From Deltaproteobacteria bacterium (lineage in GTDB: Bacteria > Myxococcota_A > Polyangia > Polyangiales > Polyangiaceae), in contig JACRCQ010000031.1 in assembly GCA_016218915.1 (NCBI GenBank), forward strand, positions 62,001 through 126,000: a DNA stretch of 64,000 nucleotides. The letters run 5' to 3'. Below, piece by piece: positions 24,103 to 33,726 of the stretch. The translations under genes were made by a program, and so were the position numbers. The notes under the pieces were generated by a model. It was not told the DNA's origin and made no database searches. It worked only from the letters and a program-made list of their open reading frames with translations. Positions within the stretch are counted from its first letter, which is position 1. Each line of letters starts with the position of its first letter.

Positions 24103-26301
24103 TCAGTCCAGGGCCGGCTCGGGATGCTTGCGCGCGCCGGCGCCCTTGGATGACTTGGGCGACGATTCTGCCGCCGCGTTGGCAGGGCAGGAGGCGAGCC
24201 GGAGGCGCACATCGACTGCGCACGACTCCCCTCCTTGGGGGCAGGCCAGGAACGGATTGATCTCGATCTCTGCGATGTCAGGCGTGTCGCTCACCAGCGC
24301 CGACACACGCAGCAGCGCGTCGCGCAGCGCATCGAAGTCGACCGGAGGGGCGCCGCGTATTCCCTTGAGGATCTTGTGGCCGCGGATCCGCGTGAACAGC
24401 TCGTCCGCATCGCGCGCGCTCACCGGTGCAACCTTGAACGCCACGTCGCCGTGCGCCTCCACCATCACTCCGCCGAGACCGAACATGATCAACGGTCCGA
24501 ACGACGGGTCGAGGGTCATGCCGAGGATGGTTTCTCTCGCGCCGGTGACCATGTGCTGCACGACCACGGGGCGCCCCTTGGGGAGGCGGAGGAAGGCCCG
24601 CACCAGCTCAGCCTCGTCACGCAAATCGCAGATGACGCCGCCGATGTCGGTCTTGTGCACGGTGGAGCGGGCATCGACCTTGATCACGACTGGAAAGCCG
24701 ACATCCTGCGCTGCCGCGAGCGCCTCTTCCAGCGAGTGCACGACGCGCGTGGCGACCACCGGGATGCCGTAGGCAGACACCAGATCGAACCCGGCATGCA
24801 GCGTCGCGTGCCCGTCCGAGCGGATCTGCTCGAGCACCCGAGCGGCACGCTCGGTGTCGATCCCTTCCGGGCGGACCGGCTGTTGCTTGGGACGTGCGCG
24901 CCAGGCAGCGTAGGTCGCCATGGCTCCCAGGGCTCGTGTCGCCGACTCGGGGAACATGTACGCCGGGATGCCCGCGTCCTGCAGGATCTTGACGCCCACG
25001 GGCGCGCGCCGTCCACGGCTCATGAAGCAGGACAGGAGGGGCTTGTGCGGCGCGGTGTCGCGAGCGCGGACGATCGCCTGTGCTACCGGCTCTGGATCCA
25101 CGACCACCGGGGGGACGAATATGGTCAGCACAGCGTCGACGTTGGGATCCGCGAGCACGCCGCGCACCGCGACCTCGTACTCCGCGGGGCCGGCGCTTGC
25201 GATGAGATCGACCGGATTGCGCAGCGACGCCTCTGGGTTGAGCTGGGGGCGCAGAGCCATCTCCGTCTCCGGGGCGAGCGACGGGATCACGAGCCCTTTT
25301 GCAGCACAGGCATCTGCGGCGAGGATGCCCGGCCCCCCTGCGTTGGTCACGATCGCCACTCGAGGGCCGTTCAGCAGGGGCTGTGTGCTCAAGGCGCGTG
25401 CGACGTCGAACAGAGCATCCACGGTCGCCACGCGCAGCACGCCGCAATCCTCGAACAGGGCATCGACCGCGATCTCCGTACCAGCCAGCGAGCCCGTATG
25501 GCTGAAAGCGGCTCGCGCACCGGCCGCAGTCCGACCCGCTTTCACCGCGACGATCGGCATCTTCTCACTGAGTCGCTTCGCCACCTGGGGGAACCTGCGG
25601 GGATCACCGAAGCTCTCCTGATAGAGCAGCACCACCCGCGTCTGCTCGTCGTGCAGCAGGTACTCCATCACATCCGACGCGTTGACGTCGGTCTGGTTGC
25701 CCAGCGACACGAACAACGAAAGGCCCAGACCGAACTCCTCCATCATGCCGAGGAGCGCCTGGCCCAGGGCTCCTGATTGGGACAGAAACGCGACCGGTCC
25801 CGGCTTCGGGCAGACCTCGGAGAACGAGGCGTTCAGCAGGATGTCCGGGGCCGTCGCGATTACACCCATGCAATTCGGGCCCACGGTGCGAAGCCCCGTC
25901 TCCTTGAGCGTTTGCACCAGCTCGCGCTCCAGCTCCTCGCCGTCCCCTCCCACCTCGCGGAATCCTGCAGAAATGATCACTGCCGCCTTGGCACCCGCAG
26001 CGCTCGCATCGCGGAGCGCTCCGCAGACGTCCCGCTTCGGGACTACCAAGACGACCAGATCCACCGGGTCCGGGATGTCGGAGACGCGCGGATACGCCTT
26101 CATGGACAGCACGACGGGGCTCTTGGCATTGACGGGGAATACCGTTCCCGTGAAACCTTCGGCGACGAGGTTCTTGAGGATCTCGCGGCCGAGCGAGCCG
26201 GCTCGGTTGGAGGCCCCCACCACGGCAACGCTTCGCGGACGGAATAGCGCATCCAGCGGCAGGACAGGCCTTGGCCGTGCGGAAGGCGATGGGGTCCTCA
26301 T
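24103..26301 (-). CDS. ADP-forming acetyl/acyl-CoA synthetase, fused alpha-beta chain
   Basis: This 732-residue protein has the full fused architecture of ADP-forming acyl-CoA synthetases (acetate, ADP-forming; related to Pat N-lyases without the GNAT domain): CoA-binding Rossmann domain (PRSVAVVGASNRAG), succinyl-CoA ligase-like domains with the phospho-His loop AAFSHTGSLAGTE, and a C-terminal ATP-grasp domain (VVIKVDARSTVHKTDIGGV, GLGGVMVEAHGDVAFKVAP). It can convert acyl-CoA, ADP and phosphate into acid, CoA and ATP, or run in reverse. Next to a respiratory sulfur island it could give substrate-level ATP from acetyl-CoA. The C-terminal ~25 residues are Lys/Ser-rich and unconserved. No operon partner. 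Confidence 0.9.
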   Translation of the reverse strand: MRTPSPSARPRPVLPLDALFRPRSVAVVGASNRAGSLGREILKNLVAEGFTGTVFPVNAKSPVVLSMKAYPRVSDIPDPVDLVVLVVPKRDVCGALRDASAAGAKAAVIISAGFREVGGDGEELERELVQTLKETGLRTVGPNCMGVIATAPDILLNASFSEVCPKPGPVAFLSQSGALGQALLGMMEEFGLGLSLFVSLGNQTDVNASDVMEYLLHDEQTRVVLLYQESFGDPRRFPQVAKRLSEKMPIVAVKAGRTAAGARAAFSHTGSLAGTEIAVDALFEDCGVLRVATVDALFDVARALSTQPLLNGPRVAIVTNAGGPGILAADACAAKGLVIPSLAPETEMALRPQLNPEASLRNPVDLIASAGPAEYEVAVRGVLADPNVDAVLTIFVPPVVVDPEPVAQAIVRARDTAPHKPLLSCFMSRGRRAPVGVKILQDAGIPAYMFPESATRALGAMATYAAWRARPKQQPVRPEGIDTERAARVLEQIRSDGHATLHAGFDLVSAYGIPVVATRVVHSLEEALAAAQDVGFPVVIKVDARSTVHKTDIGGVICDLRDEAELVRAFLRLPKGRPVVVQHMVTGARETILGMTLDPSFGPLIMFGLGGVMVEAHGDVAFKVAPVSARDADELFTRIRGHKILKGIRGAPPVDFDALRDALLRVSALVSDTPDIAEIEINPFLACPQGGESCAVDVRLRLASCPANAAAESSPKSSKGAGARKHPEPALD

Positions 26302-26754
26302 GGGATCGGTCTACCACGGCCCTGGGTACGCGGCCAGCATGAGCGTGGTGCGAGAGGGCAGCGGATTGCATCGGAAAAGACGTGGGAATCGCAACCACTG
26401 AAAAGTGGCATTCGTGCAACCGGTGAACGTTGTAGTGGGAAGCCCGCAGGCGGTCTCTGTGCTACCCCTCCCGATACCCAGTCGCCGCGAACGACCCCGA
26501 TGCCCAAGACGCCATCCACGCAAGTGACGCGAAGCCGTGCCGCGAAGACGCGTCGACGCGGGTGCCCTCAGGGTCACGCTCACGACCCGGCACGATGCAG
26601 CGATTGCGTGCATGAGCACCGCCTCGCAGGGGGACTTCCCGCATGCTTCTGCGTGGCTTCGTCGGAGGACGTCGATGACCCGCCCGCAGAGCCGAACGCC
26701 GACTGAGGAGCGGAGCCGTGCTGGCGCCAGGACGGTCTGCAGGCCAGGTGCCGT
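26302..26754. other. Non-coding stretch with one doubtful small frame
   Basis: These 453 bases separate two minus-strand genes. The 26302-26500 part should hold the promoter of the acyl-CoA synthetase gene, but no convincing boxes are seen. The middle holds the possible 68-residue protein listed separately. No repeat or terminator is evident. Confidence 0.5.
26500..26706 (+). CDS. Possible small Cys/His-rich protein, 68 residues
   Basis: The frame encodes a basic N-terminus followed by a compact Cys/His segment: CPQGHAHDPARCSDCVHEHR, then LPACFC. Six cysteines and five histidines within ~35 residues could form a small metal site. Codon bias is moderate, no clear ribosome-binding site precedes the ATG, and there is no neighbour on the same strand, so it may be spurious. 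I do not recognise the family and base the call only on the non-random residue pattern. Confidence 0.4.
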   Translation: MPKTPSTQVTRSRAAKTRRRGCPQGHAHDPARCSDCVHEHRLAGGLPACFCVASSEDVDDPPAEPNAD

Positions 26755-27795
26755 CTACGCGAGAATGCGCCCGCCGATCTGGATGTCGCGGTAGGCCTTC
26801 TCCACCTCTGCGAGGAAGTGGTAGTGCTTGAGGGTGTACCAGCGCCGATCGTCAGGGTCGAGGTCCCCTGACTTGAGGGCGCCGAGTACCTCCTGGATGC
26901 CAAAGTCCACGGTGCGGAATGCGAGCCCGGGGAGGGCGTCGTGCAGCTTGTCGAACCGCACGTTGTAGTCGCGAAGGTCTGGATCCGTGGGCGACATCAC
27001 GATCTGCGTGTTCGGCAGCGCGTCGCGAACCCGATAGGCAAGGTTCAGCACGCGGATGTTGTTCGCCTCGTGCCCCACGTTGAATACCTCCCCGTCGATG
27101 ACCTCCGAAGGCAGCTCGAAGACGTTTCGGATGGTCTCGCTCACGTCGGCAACGTGCACGAAAGGCCGCCACTGCTTGCCGCCACCATCCACGGTGATCT
27201 TGCCGAGCGTGTACGCGTTCTTCGTCATCACGTTGACCGCCAGATCGAATCGCATGCGTCGCGACAGTCCGAACACGGTGGCGAACCGCAGCGCGGTCAC
27301 GATCATCCCCTTGCCTTTCATCTCGAAGAGCGACGCCTCGCATTGGGCTTTGCACTTCGCGTAGAGAGACACGGGGTTGAGCTTGGAGGTCTCGACGAGC
27401 CCGGTCTGGTCGCCGTGCCCGTAGACGCTGCAGGAGCTTGCGTAGATGTACCGTTTCACGCCCTGCGCGAGCGCCATCTGCATGACGCGCTGATTGCCCC
27501 GCAGGTTGATGTCCCGCGTCAGCTCGGGATCAATCTCACAGGAAGGATCGTTCGATATGCCGGACAGGTCGATGGCGGCGTCGACGCCATCGAAAACGGA
27601 CGGTTCGAGGTTTCGGACGTCGGCCTGGACGAGGGTCAGGTCGCGTGGATGGAGTCGGCCGGCTTCGGCCAGGCTCTCGCGTCCGAAGTAGAACCGATCG
27701 ACCACGATCACCCGGTGGCCGGCCTCGAGGAGCACCGGAACGAGGCTCGAACCGATGTACCCTGCTCCGCCGGTCACAAGAATTGTCAGACTCAT
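26755..27795 (-). CDS. NAD-dependent epimerase/dehydratase (extended SDR)
   Basis: The 346-residue protein is an extended short-chain dehydrogenase acting on nucleotide sugars. It shows the NAD motif VTGGAGYIGSSLVPVLL, a DLSGISNDPSC segment, SSCSVYG followed by the catalytic YAKCK (YxxxK), and the sugar-binding RPFVHVADVSE motif. The SVYG/ISNDPS features resemble the GDP/UDP-sugar epimerase-like clade often annotated as SDR family in polysaccharide loci. Exact substrate cannot be read from sequence. GGAGG lies 13 bases before the ATG. No glycosyltransferase is nearby, so it looks like a single-gene unit. Confidence 0.85.
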   Translation of the reverse strand: MSLTILVTGGAGYIGSSLVPVLLEAGHRVIVVDRFYFGRESLAEAGRLHPRDLTLVQADVRNLEPSVFDGVDAAIDLSGISNDPSCEIDPELTRDINLRGNQRVMQMALAQGVKRYIYASSCSVYGHGDQTGLVETSKLNPVSLYAKCKAQCEASLFEMKGKGMIVTALRFATVFGLSRRMRFDLAVNVMTKNAYTLGKITVDGGGKQWRPFVHVADVSETIRNVFELPSEVIDGEVFNVGHEANNIRVLNLAYRVRDALPNTQIVMSPTDPDLRDYNVRFDKLHDALPGLAFRTVDFGIQEVLGALKSGDLDPDDRRWYTLKHYHFLAEVEKAYRDIQIGGRILA

Positions 27796-27978
27796 GATTC
27801 CCAAGCCTCCTGGGCCGAACGCATAGTCGGAACGTGAGGGCGGCACAAGCGCAGCGGGGGCGTTCTGCCCTTGACGGCACCGCAGGCGGCACCCATGTGT
27901 CCTGAGCCAGCGTGGGTTCCACGCAGGTCGGCTCGATCTACGACCATTCTCGATTCTGCAGCGGCAACGGGTGCATCC

Positions 27979-28425
27979 ATGAAGCGCGTCAAGAACGGTG
28001 ACAGGGTTCGCATTCACTTCACCGGACGTTTCCCGGACGGGCGCGTTTTTGCGACTTCGAGCGGGCGAGAGCCGATCGAGCTCACGGTGGGCGACGAAGA
28101 GATCATGCCTGGGTTCAGGGAAGCTCTCGTTGGAATGATGCCCGGGGAATCCAAGACCACACGCATCGCCGCCTCGAAAGCGTTCGGTGAGCGGCACGAG
28201 GACCGTATCCTGCGCTTGGATGCAAAGCAGCTGCAGGACGAGGCGCGTCCCCAGGTCGGTGACGTGGTGCAGCTGCAGAGTGACACAGGCATTCGGATGA
28301 GCGCACGCGTGATCGAGGTTACGGGCGAGGACATCACGCTCGACGCGAACCATCCCCTGGCCGGGCACGAGCTGACCTTCGAGATCGAGATGATCGCCGT
28401 GGGGCCTGCCGAAGCACCGAATTGA
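27979..28425 (+). CDS. SlyD-type FKBP peptidyl-prolyl isomerase
   Basis: The 148-residue protein has the split FKBP domain with an inserted IF domain, as in SlyD: VKNGDRVRIHFTGRFPDGRVF, EIMPGFREALVGMMPGESKT, the flap insert (about residues 70-120), then DANHPLAGHELTFEIEM, the SlyD signature. It should act as a cytoplasmic folding catalyst and chaperone. The His-rich metal-binding tail of E. coli SlyD is absent. The start at 27979 begins the domain directly; a longer frame upstream is not domain-like. Divergent from the epimerase; its stop region overlaps the first bases of a longer reading frame of the following kinase. Confidence 0.9.
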   Translation: MKRVKNGDRVRIHFTGRFPDGRVFATSSGREPIELTVGDEEIMPGFREALVGMMPGESKTTRIAASKAFGERHEDRILRLDAKQLQDEARPQVGDVVQLQSDTGIRMSARVIEVTGEDITLDANHPLAGHELTFEIEMIAVGPAEAPN

Positions 28426-28670
28426 GGCGTTCCGTCCGCAGCTCCACGAAGCGGGCGAAGCTCACCGACACCCTGCAGCTGCAGGCCCTGTTGGACCTGA
28501 GCCAGGCTGTCGAGCCGGCGATCGGCCGTCAGCGGCCCTCGAGCGCGCTTAATTCTCAGCGTTTTCCGTTGAAGCTCCTTGACGAACCTCTGCAGGGCGC
28601 GCCAACGTTGTTGCGCGCCTGTGGTTCCATAGCAGACGGAGCGCTTGAGTTCCTAGCCCGGAGAACGCAC

Positions 28671-29459
28671 ATGGGACAGGACCCGGTCATCACCCGAGCA
28701 GGCGACCCAGGCGAGAACCGATCGTCCGGCACCTGGGAGATGCGGGGGCGCGCGGACGGGGCGTCCCGGGCCGACAGCGCGGAAGCCCTGGCGATCGTTG
28801 CGGTGCACGAGATCGGCAACGTTGTGGGCTGGGTCGACATGGCGCTTGCCATGCTCGAACGGGAAGCCATCGAGCCAAGGAGCGCGGGAGCAGGCGTGCA
28901 AGCCGATGTTGCGGACACTGTGCGCAATGCCAGGATGGGAGTCCGTCACATCGCCGACATCGTTCACACGCTGCAGACGGTGGCGCGATGCAGTGAGACC
29001 GCGCTGGAGCTGTTCGATCCGGTGGAGGCCTTGCGCGTAGCAATACGGTTTGCAGAAGCGCGGATTCGCGCGAGGGCGCCGCTCCTGCAAAGCCTCGGTC
29101 CCACGCCGCAGGTGCAGGGCCGCAGGCACGAGCTTACGTGCGTGTTCCTCAACCTGCTGCTCAATGCGCTGGAGGCGCTTCCCGCCCAGGTGCAGCCGAC
29201 GGACGCGATCAGGGTCGTAGCGAACACGGTGGATGGCAACGCGCAATTCGAGGTTTACGACACGGGCGTGGGGATTGCGCCCCAAGCTGCTGAGCGCCTG
29301 TTCGAGCCTTTCTTCACCGGCCGGCCGGGGAGCGGAATGGGGCTCGGGCTGCATGTCTGTCATCGCATCGTGGGCAAGATGGGCGGAGCGATCACGTTCG
29401 ACACCGAGCCAGGATGCGGCACGAGATTCGTGGTGACGCTGCCCGGCTGCGGAGGGTGA
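28671..29459 (+). CDS. Small cytoplasmic histidine kinase
   Basis: The 262-residue protein has a short variable N-terminus, a dimerisation segment with the candidate phospho-His in VAVHEIGNVVGWVDM, and an intact HATPase domain: N box FLNLLLNALEAL, G1 DTGVGIAP, F box FEPFFTG, G2 GMGLGLHV. There is no sensor domain or membrane helix, so signal input must come from another protein. The H-box reads HEIGN rather than HEINNPL, an uncommon form. The start at 28671 follows GGAGAACGCAC; an upstream in-frame start at 28422 is possible, but the extra 83 codons have poor bias. No adjacent response regulator. Confidence 0.75.
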   Translation: MGQDPVITRAGDPGENRSSGTWEMRGRADGASRADSAEALAIVAVHEIGNVVGWVDMALAMLEREAIEPRSAGAGVQADVADTVRNARMGVRHIADIVHTLQTVARCSETALELFDPVEALRVAIRFAEARIRARAPLLQSLGPTPQVQGRRHELTCVFLNLLLNALEALPAQVQPTDAIRVVANTVDGNAQFEVYDTGVGIAPQAAERLFEPFFTGRPGSGMGLGLHVCHRIVGKMGGAITFDTEPGCGTRFVVTLPGCGG

Positions 29460-29514
29460 CGGCCGGGCGATCGATGGGGTGTGGGCGCGCACGCTGCCGC
29501 GTGATGGGGAGCGC

Positions 29515-30972
29515 TCACGGACAATCAGAAGGGCAGTTCGCGTAGTTGACGCAGAAGTTTTCACCCGCGCACGAGCAACACTCGGCGGACTGGCAGTCGG
29601 CGTTGCCGGTGCACTTCTTGTGGCGTTCGCACTTTGGACAGTTCTTGCCGCAATCGACGTCGCTCTCGTAGGTTGGAGTCAAGGCGCCGTCGCTGCAGAG
29701 GCAGGACCCGGGAGCCGCGCACATCTGCCCTGTGCCCGGGCAGGTCGGGTCGCTGTACGCAGTCTTGCAGCCCACGCCGTTGTCATTGCACGCTTCGCAG
29801 ACTCCATCGCATGTAAGGCTGCAGCACAGCTGGCCGGCCCAGCAATGTCCACTCGTGCATTCGGGGCCGAACTTGCAGGACTCGCCATTACCCTTGAGTG
29901 TGGTGACACACGCATTGCTCGCGTTGCACGTGGCTGGGGGGGTGCAGCCGCCGCAGTCCACCTGCTGGCCGCAATTGTTGGCAACCATGCCGCACTTGCC
30001 ACCGCAGGTCTTGGCCTGGGACTCCGGCGTGCAGCACGTTCCATCGGTCTTGCACGCGCCACCGAGGCAGTCAGACCCGGCCAGGCAACCCTTTCCGTCG
30101 GCGCATGGCAGGCACGCGGGTCCACCGCAGTTCACGTCGGTCTCCCCCCAGTTCTTGACCGTATCGGAGCAAGCACAGGCACCCGAGCCGTTGCACACCT
30201 CAGCCCCTGACCCACCTGTGCATTGCGCGTTGGGATCCTCACCAGCCTGCACGTTGAGGCAAGCTCCCGCTTGGCAGGAGAAACAAGGAGCGTTCGGCGC
30301 CTGCGACACGTGGCACACAGAGCCCTCGGCCGCGGGCGACGAGACGCAAGTCCCGGCAGGACAATCCCAGGTCGCACACTCCGAAGCCTGGGGACAGTCC
30401 GAAGCCTGCGTGCACCCGCTGCAATTGCCATTTCCGTCGCACTTGGTGTTGTTTCCACCGCAGGGCGTGCCTGACGCCGTATTGGGATTGGACGGGACCC
30501 CACCTGTGCACACGTCGTCGGTGCAGGGCTTGTTGTCGTTGGGCCGGTCCAGATCGTCCGGCACCTGGATTGTCTGCCCAGCCCCATCGCACATGACTTT
30601 CTTGCAGTCACCTGCGACCTGAGCCTGGAGCACTTTGGTGGAAGGCGCGTAGTCCATGGCGCAGGCTCCGCTCTTGCACACGCGCGTCGCGCACTCGGTG
30701 TCGGAGCCGGGGCAGTTGTTCGGGTTGCAGACCCCCGTGCCACCCGCGCCCGCGGTCCCGCCAGATCCACCTTGAGCCGTGCTTCCCGTTCCGCCGACCG
30801 AGCCTTCCACCGAAGCGTCGCCTGCCGCGCCGCCTGAGCCTGCAGCGGGCCCGGACTTGGAGGGCTTGTCCCAGTCCGCACCGATCACCTGGGTGCAACC
30901 CCAGATCAGCAGGCAGCCCGTCAGCCCCAAAGCAGCGCGAAGAACTGACCTACCATGGTTGATCGCACGCAT
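29515..30972 (-). CDS. Large Cys-rich surface lipoprotein
   Basis: The 485-residue protein has a lipoprotein signal (lipobox LIWGC), a Gly/Ser/Ala-rich low-complexity spacer (about residues 40-85) and then ~400 residues with more than 50 cysteines in short repeats such as DCPGSDTECATRVC, DCGGCTPPATC and CTGNADCQSAECC. Such disulfide-rich EGF-like or Stig1-like outer-surface lipoproteins are common in Polyangia; functions are mostly unknown. Its start overlaps the stop of the TPR membrane protein upstream (ATGA), so the two are translated together and may form a surface complex. Confidence 0.82.
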   Translation of the reverse strand: MRAINHGRSVLRAALGLTGCLLIWGCTQVIGADWDKPSKSGPAAGSGGAAGDASVEGSVGGTGSTAQGGSGGTAGAGGTGVCNPNNCPGSDTECATRVCKSGACAMDYAPSTKVLQAQVAGDCKKVMCDGAGQTIQVPDDLDRPNDNKPCTDDVCTGGVPSNPNTASGTPCGGNNTKCDGNGNCSGCTQASDCPQASECATWDCPAGTCVSSPAAEGSVCHVSQAPNAPCFSCQAGACLNVQAGEDPNAQCTGGSGAEVCNGSGACACSDTVKNWGETDVNCGGPACLPCADGKGCLAGSDCLGGACKTDGTCCTPESQAKTCGGKCGMVANNCGQQVDCGGCTPPATCNASNACVTTLKGNGESCKFGPECTSGHCWAGQLCCSLTCDGVCEACNDNGVGCKTAYSDPTCPGTGQMCAAPGSCLCSDGALTPTYESDVDCGKNCPKCERHKKCTGNADCQSAECCSCAGENFCVNYANCPSDCP

Positions 30973-31964
30973 CAGAAGCTCCCCTGTATCGATAGTCCAG
31001 CGCCTCTGGGAAGGGTTGTCGGAGCGATCGCCACGCTAGGCGACGCAGGCTCTTTGGAGGGGCTCGTCAGGAGCAGATAGCTGCCCACCCCGACCCCGGC
31101 GAGCCCCACGGCGAACGACACCGTGCTGAGCAACGCCAGCGTACGTCCCGAATCTGCAGCGTCCCGTGCGGCGTCGTTGCATGCGCCCGCGCAGTTGTCT
31201 TCCATCTCGTTCTTCTTGCCGAGCGCCATCATCCCTGTGACGCCACCTGCGACGAGCCCAGCAGCCCCGACTCCGCCGATGACCCATCCGAGCGTGCGCT
31301 TGGTGTTGGAAGCTCGTTCAGGAGGCGCCGCGGCTGCAGGAGGTGGGGACGACGAGGTCGTCGGGAGCGGCGCGCCGGTGGCCAAGGTCACGGAGCGTCG
31401 ATCCCCAGGGGCAAGCTTCACGACGGTCGCCGCTTCCTCACGACCGGGGACGCGAACGACCAGCCTGTGCTCGCCTGGGTCCAGTGTCATCTGGGTTCCG
31501 ATCGACGCAGCCTCGAGCTGCACGTCATCGACCAGCACCACGCAACCTGCGGGCGTGCCCGGTGCGAGCTGGAGTGCGAGCCTGGGGAGCTGCTGGTCCA
31601 ACTCCGCGAGCTGCGCACGGGCAAGCGGCACACGAGGGTCGCCCGGCTCGAGCGTGTCGAGCGCGCCTTTCATGTGCTCGGCTGCGCTGCGGAGCTTGCC
31701 CTGCTTCGCCTCGCACTGAGCCAGGTTGTAGAGCGTGCTCGGCCGCTTGACCAGGGCCAGGCTCTCCGAGAGCATGGAGCATGCGCCAGCGATGTCGCCG
31801 CGATCGAGCGCGGCCCTTCCGTTGTTGAACAAGGTCTGGGCCCGTTGCGCTGCGTCTCCCTGGGCAGCGGGCTGCTGCGCTGCAGCAGCGAGTGTGAAGG
31901 CGAGAACCGATGCGACGATGGCACCACGCACAACCGCGGGCATTGCCCTGACCGCCAACCCCAT
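30972..31964 (-). CDS. TPR/PEGA-like membrane protein
   Basis: The 330-residue protein has a signal peptide ending near AAAAQQ, a TPR region (about residues 35-115; RAQTLFNNGRAALDRGDI, STLYNLAQCEAKQGK), a PEGA-like beta domain (VVLVDDVQLEAASIG, DPGEHRLVVRVPG), a Pro/Ser linker and two C-terminal membrane helices around GWVIGGVGAAGLVAGGV and VSFAVGLAGVGVGSYLL. This plan is very frequent in Polyangia, often next to Ser/Thr kinases; one lies divergently just upstream here. The ATG at 31964 has GGAGGG 8 bases before it and is preferred over a GTG three codons earlier. Confidence 0.8.
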   Translation of the reverse strand: MGLAVRAMPAVVRGAIVASVLAFTLAAAAQQPAAQGDAAQRAQTLFNNGRAALDRGDIAGACSMLSESLALVKRPSTLYNLAQCEAKQGKLRSAAEHMKGALDTLEPGDPRVPLARAQLAELDQQLPRLALQLAPGTPAGCVVLVDDVQLEAASIGTQMTLDPGEHRLVVRVPGREEAATVVKLAPGDRRSVTLATGAPLPTTSSSPPPAAAAPPERASNTKRTLGWVIGGVGAAGLVAGGVTGMMALGKKNEMEDNCAGACNDAARDAADSGRTLALLSTVSFAVGLAGVGVGSYLLLTSPSKEPASPSVAIAPTTLPRGAGLSIQGSF

Positions 31965-32119
31965 GGTGAACACCCTCCAGCTCTACACCTGCGGAACCCA
32001 CGTCATCCTACCATGGCTGGAGCCGGAGGTGTCGCGTGCGGAGCACCGGGTTCGGCTACGCGGCGCATCACGCAGTGGCGCCTCGACTTGGGTGCTCATG
32101 ACCGCTATAGTCCGGTTGG

Positions 32120-33598
32120 ATGCAGGTGCCTCCCTCACCCCAGCTTGAGCTTGCGCGAGCCCGGATCGGCTCCGTTCTGCGGGGCAAGTGGAGGTTGGAT
32201 TCCCTGCTGGGGCTGGGCGGAATGGCTGCGGTCTATGCCGCAACGCATCGAAACGGCAAGCGGGGTGCGGTCAAGTTGCTCCACGTGGAGCTGGCGCACA
32301 ACGCGGACATTCGCGAGCGCTTCTTGCGCGAAGGGTATGTCAGCAACAAGATCGAACATCCCGGTGCGGTGTCGGTGCTCGACGATGACGTGACCGAGGA
32401 CGGCGCGGTGTTCGTGGTCATGGAGTTGCTTCAGGGCGAGACCCTGGAATCGAGGGCGAAACGCCAGGGCGGCACCCTCCCCCTGTCCGAGGTCGTGCGG
32501 TTCGCCGATGCGCTCCTTGATATCCTCGTGGTCGCTCACCAAGCCGGCGTCGTTCACCGTGACCTCAAACCTGACAACCTGTTCTTGACGCGCGACGGTC
32601 AGCTGAAGGTCCTCGACTTTGGCATTGCTCGGCTGCGCGAGGCGCAGGACACGTCGAGCGCGACCCGGACCGGCACATCCATGGGAACCCCCTCGTTCAT
32701 GCCGCCAGAGCAGGCACTCGGCAACTGGAGCCAGGTGGATGCACGCACGGATCTGTGGGCGGTGGGAGCCACCATGTTCGCGCTGGCAACAGGGCGCATG
32801 GTCCACGAAGCCGATACGCTCAACAAGCTCCTGCTCGCGGCCATGACCCGGCCCGCATCGCCAATCAGGTCGATTGCCGACTCCATCCCTGCGTCTGTCG
32901 CAGAGGTGATCGATCGCGCGCTCGCATTCGACCAGAGCCAACGCTGGCCCGACGCACGGACCATGCAGCTCGCCCTGCGGCAAGCTTTGCTCCTTGCCGC
33001 GGCCCCGGCCCAGGTTCCGGTCGCACCAGCGACCGCGGGTCCCGGACTACCCGTCGTGTCCCAAGCACCGACCCCGCCGACCCAGGTCTCTGCTGGGGTC
33101 TCCGCTCCGCCTCAATTCATCAGTCCGTCGACCGGGCCAGCACTGGTGCAGGTCGCAAGCCTTGGCACGACTGCGCCGGTATCGTCGGACCCCAGTGCAG
33201 GGCAAACGAAAGCAGCCGCGCGACGACGCATGCTGGTCGCTGCGATAGCATCTTCGGCAGGCCTGGCATTGATTGCAGCGCTGGCCGTAGGCATGGCTCG
33301 TCGAGCCTCGAGTTCGTCCGTGGCTGCGCAGGTGAATCCGAGCTCCGAAGCTGCGCCGCCGCCTTCGAGCGCAGCGACGGTCGAGCCTCCGGACGACGCT
33401 CTAGCTGCTCCTGCTGCGAGCCACGCAGAGCTGGATGCCGCAGCGTCGTCGGTGCCTACGGGACTTGCAAGCGCAGGGCCGCCTGCCGACACTCCCCCCT
33501 CCAAGCTCAAGCCGCCAGGGACCAAGACCACAGGCGGCGCCGGCGGGCGATCAGGGGGCCCGTCCAAGCCCCCGAGCAAGGACTTTAATACCTGGTAG
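32120..33598 (+). CDS. Transmembrane Ser/Thr protein kinase (PknB-like)
   Basis: The 492-residue protein has a complete Hanks-type kinase domain (residues ~20-290): glycine loop LGLGGMAAVY, the VAIK-type lysine in GAVKLLH, catalytic HRDLKPDN at residues 146-153, DFG in LDFGIAR and GTPSFMPPEQ at the end of the activation segment. A Pro/Ala-rich linker, one membrane helix (about 375-393) and a Ser/Pro/Ala-rich extracytoplasmic tail with no recognised domain follow. It is divergent from the TPR/lipoprotein pair, a frequent pairing in these bacteria, so it may sense or control envelope state. Confidence 0.9.
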   Translation: MQVPPSPQLELARARIGSVLRGKWRLDSLLGLGGMAAVYAATHRNGKRGAVKLLHVELAHNADIRERFLREGYVSNKIEHPGAVSVLDDDVTEDGAVFVVMELLQGETLESRAKRQGGTLPLSEVVRFADALLDILVVAHQAGVVHRDLKPDNLFLTRDGQLKVLDFGIARLREAQDTSSATRTGTSMGTPSFMPPEQALGNWSQVDARTDLWAVGATMFALATGRMVHEADTLNKLLLAAMTRPASPIRSIADSIPASVAEVIDRALAFDQSQRWPDARTMQLALRQALLLAAAPAQVPVAPATAGPGLPVVSQAPTPPTQVSAGVSAPPQFISPSTGPALVQVASLGTTAPVSSDPSAGQTKAAARRRMLVAAIASSAGLALIAALAVGMARRASSSSVAAQVNPSSEAAPPPSSAATVEPPDDALAAPAASHAELDAAASSVPTGLASAGPPADTPPSKLKPPGTKTTGGAGGRSGGPSKPPSKDFNTW

Positions 33599-33726
33599 AG
33601 GGTGGCGGAGACGCAGGGCGCAGACGGCAACGACTCGAACACAATCGGGCCGGTCGGGGCTCGTGCTACTCCACGTCACACGATTGTGATACAGCTGGGA
33701 TCCACGAGCTCGAGGATGGGCTGTTC

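Noticed and set aside
28422..28670. Upstream extension of the small histidine kinase
   Set aside because: Codon bias is poor and a ribosome-binding-like GGAGAAC precedes the ATG at 28671; kept only as an alternative start.
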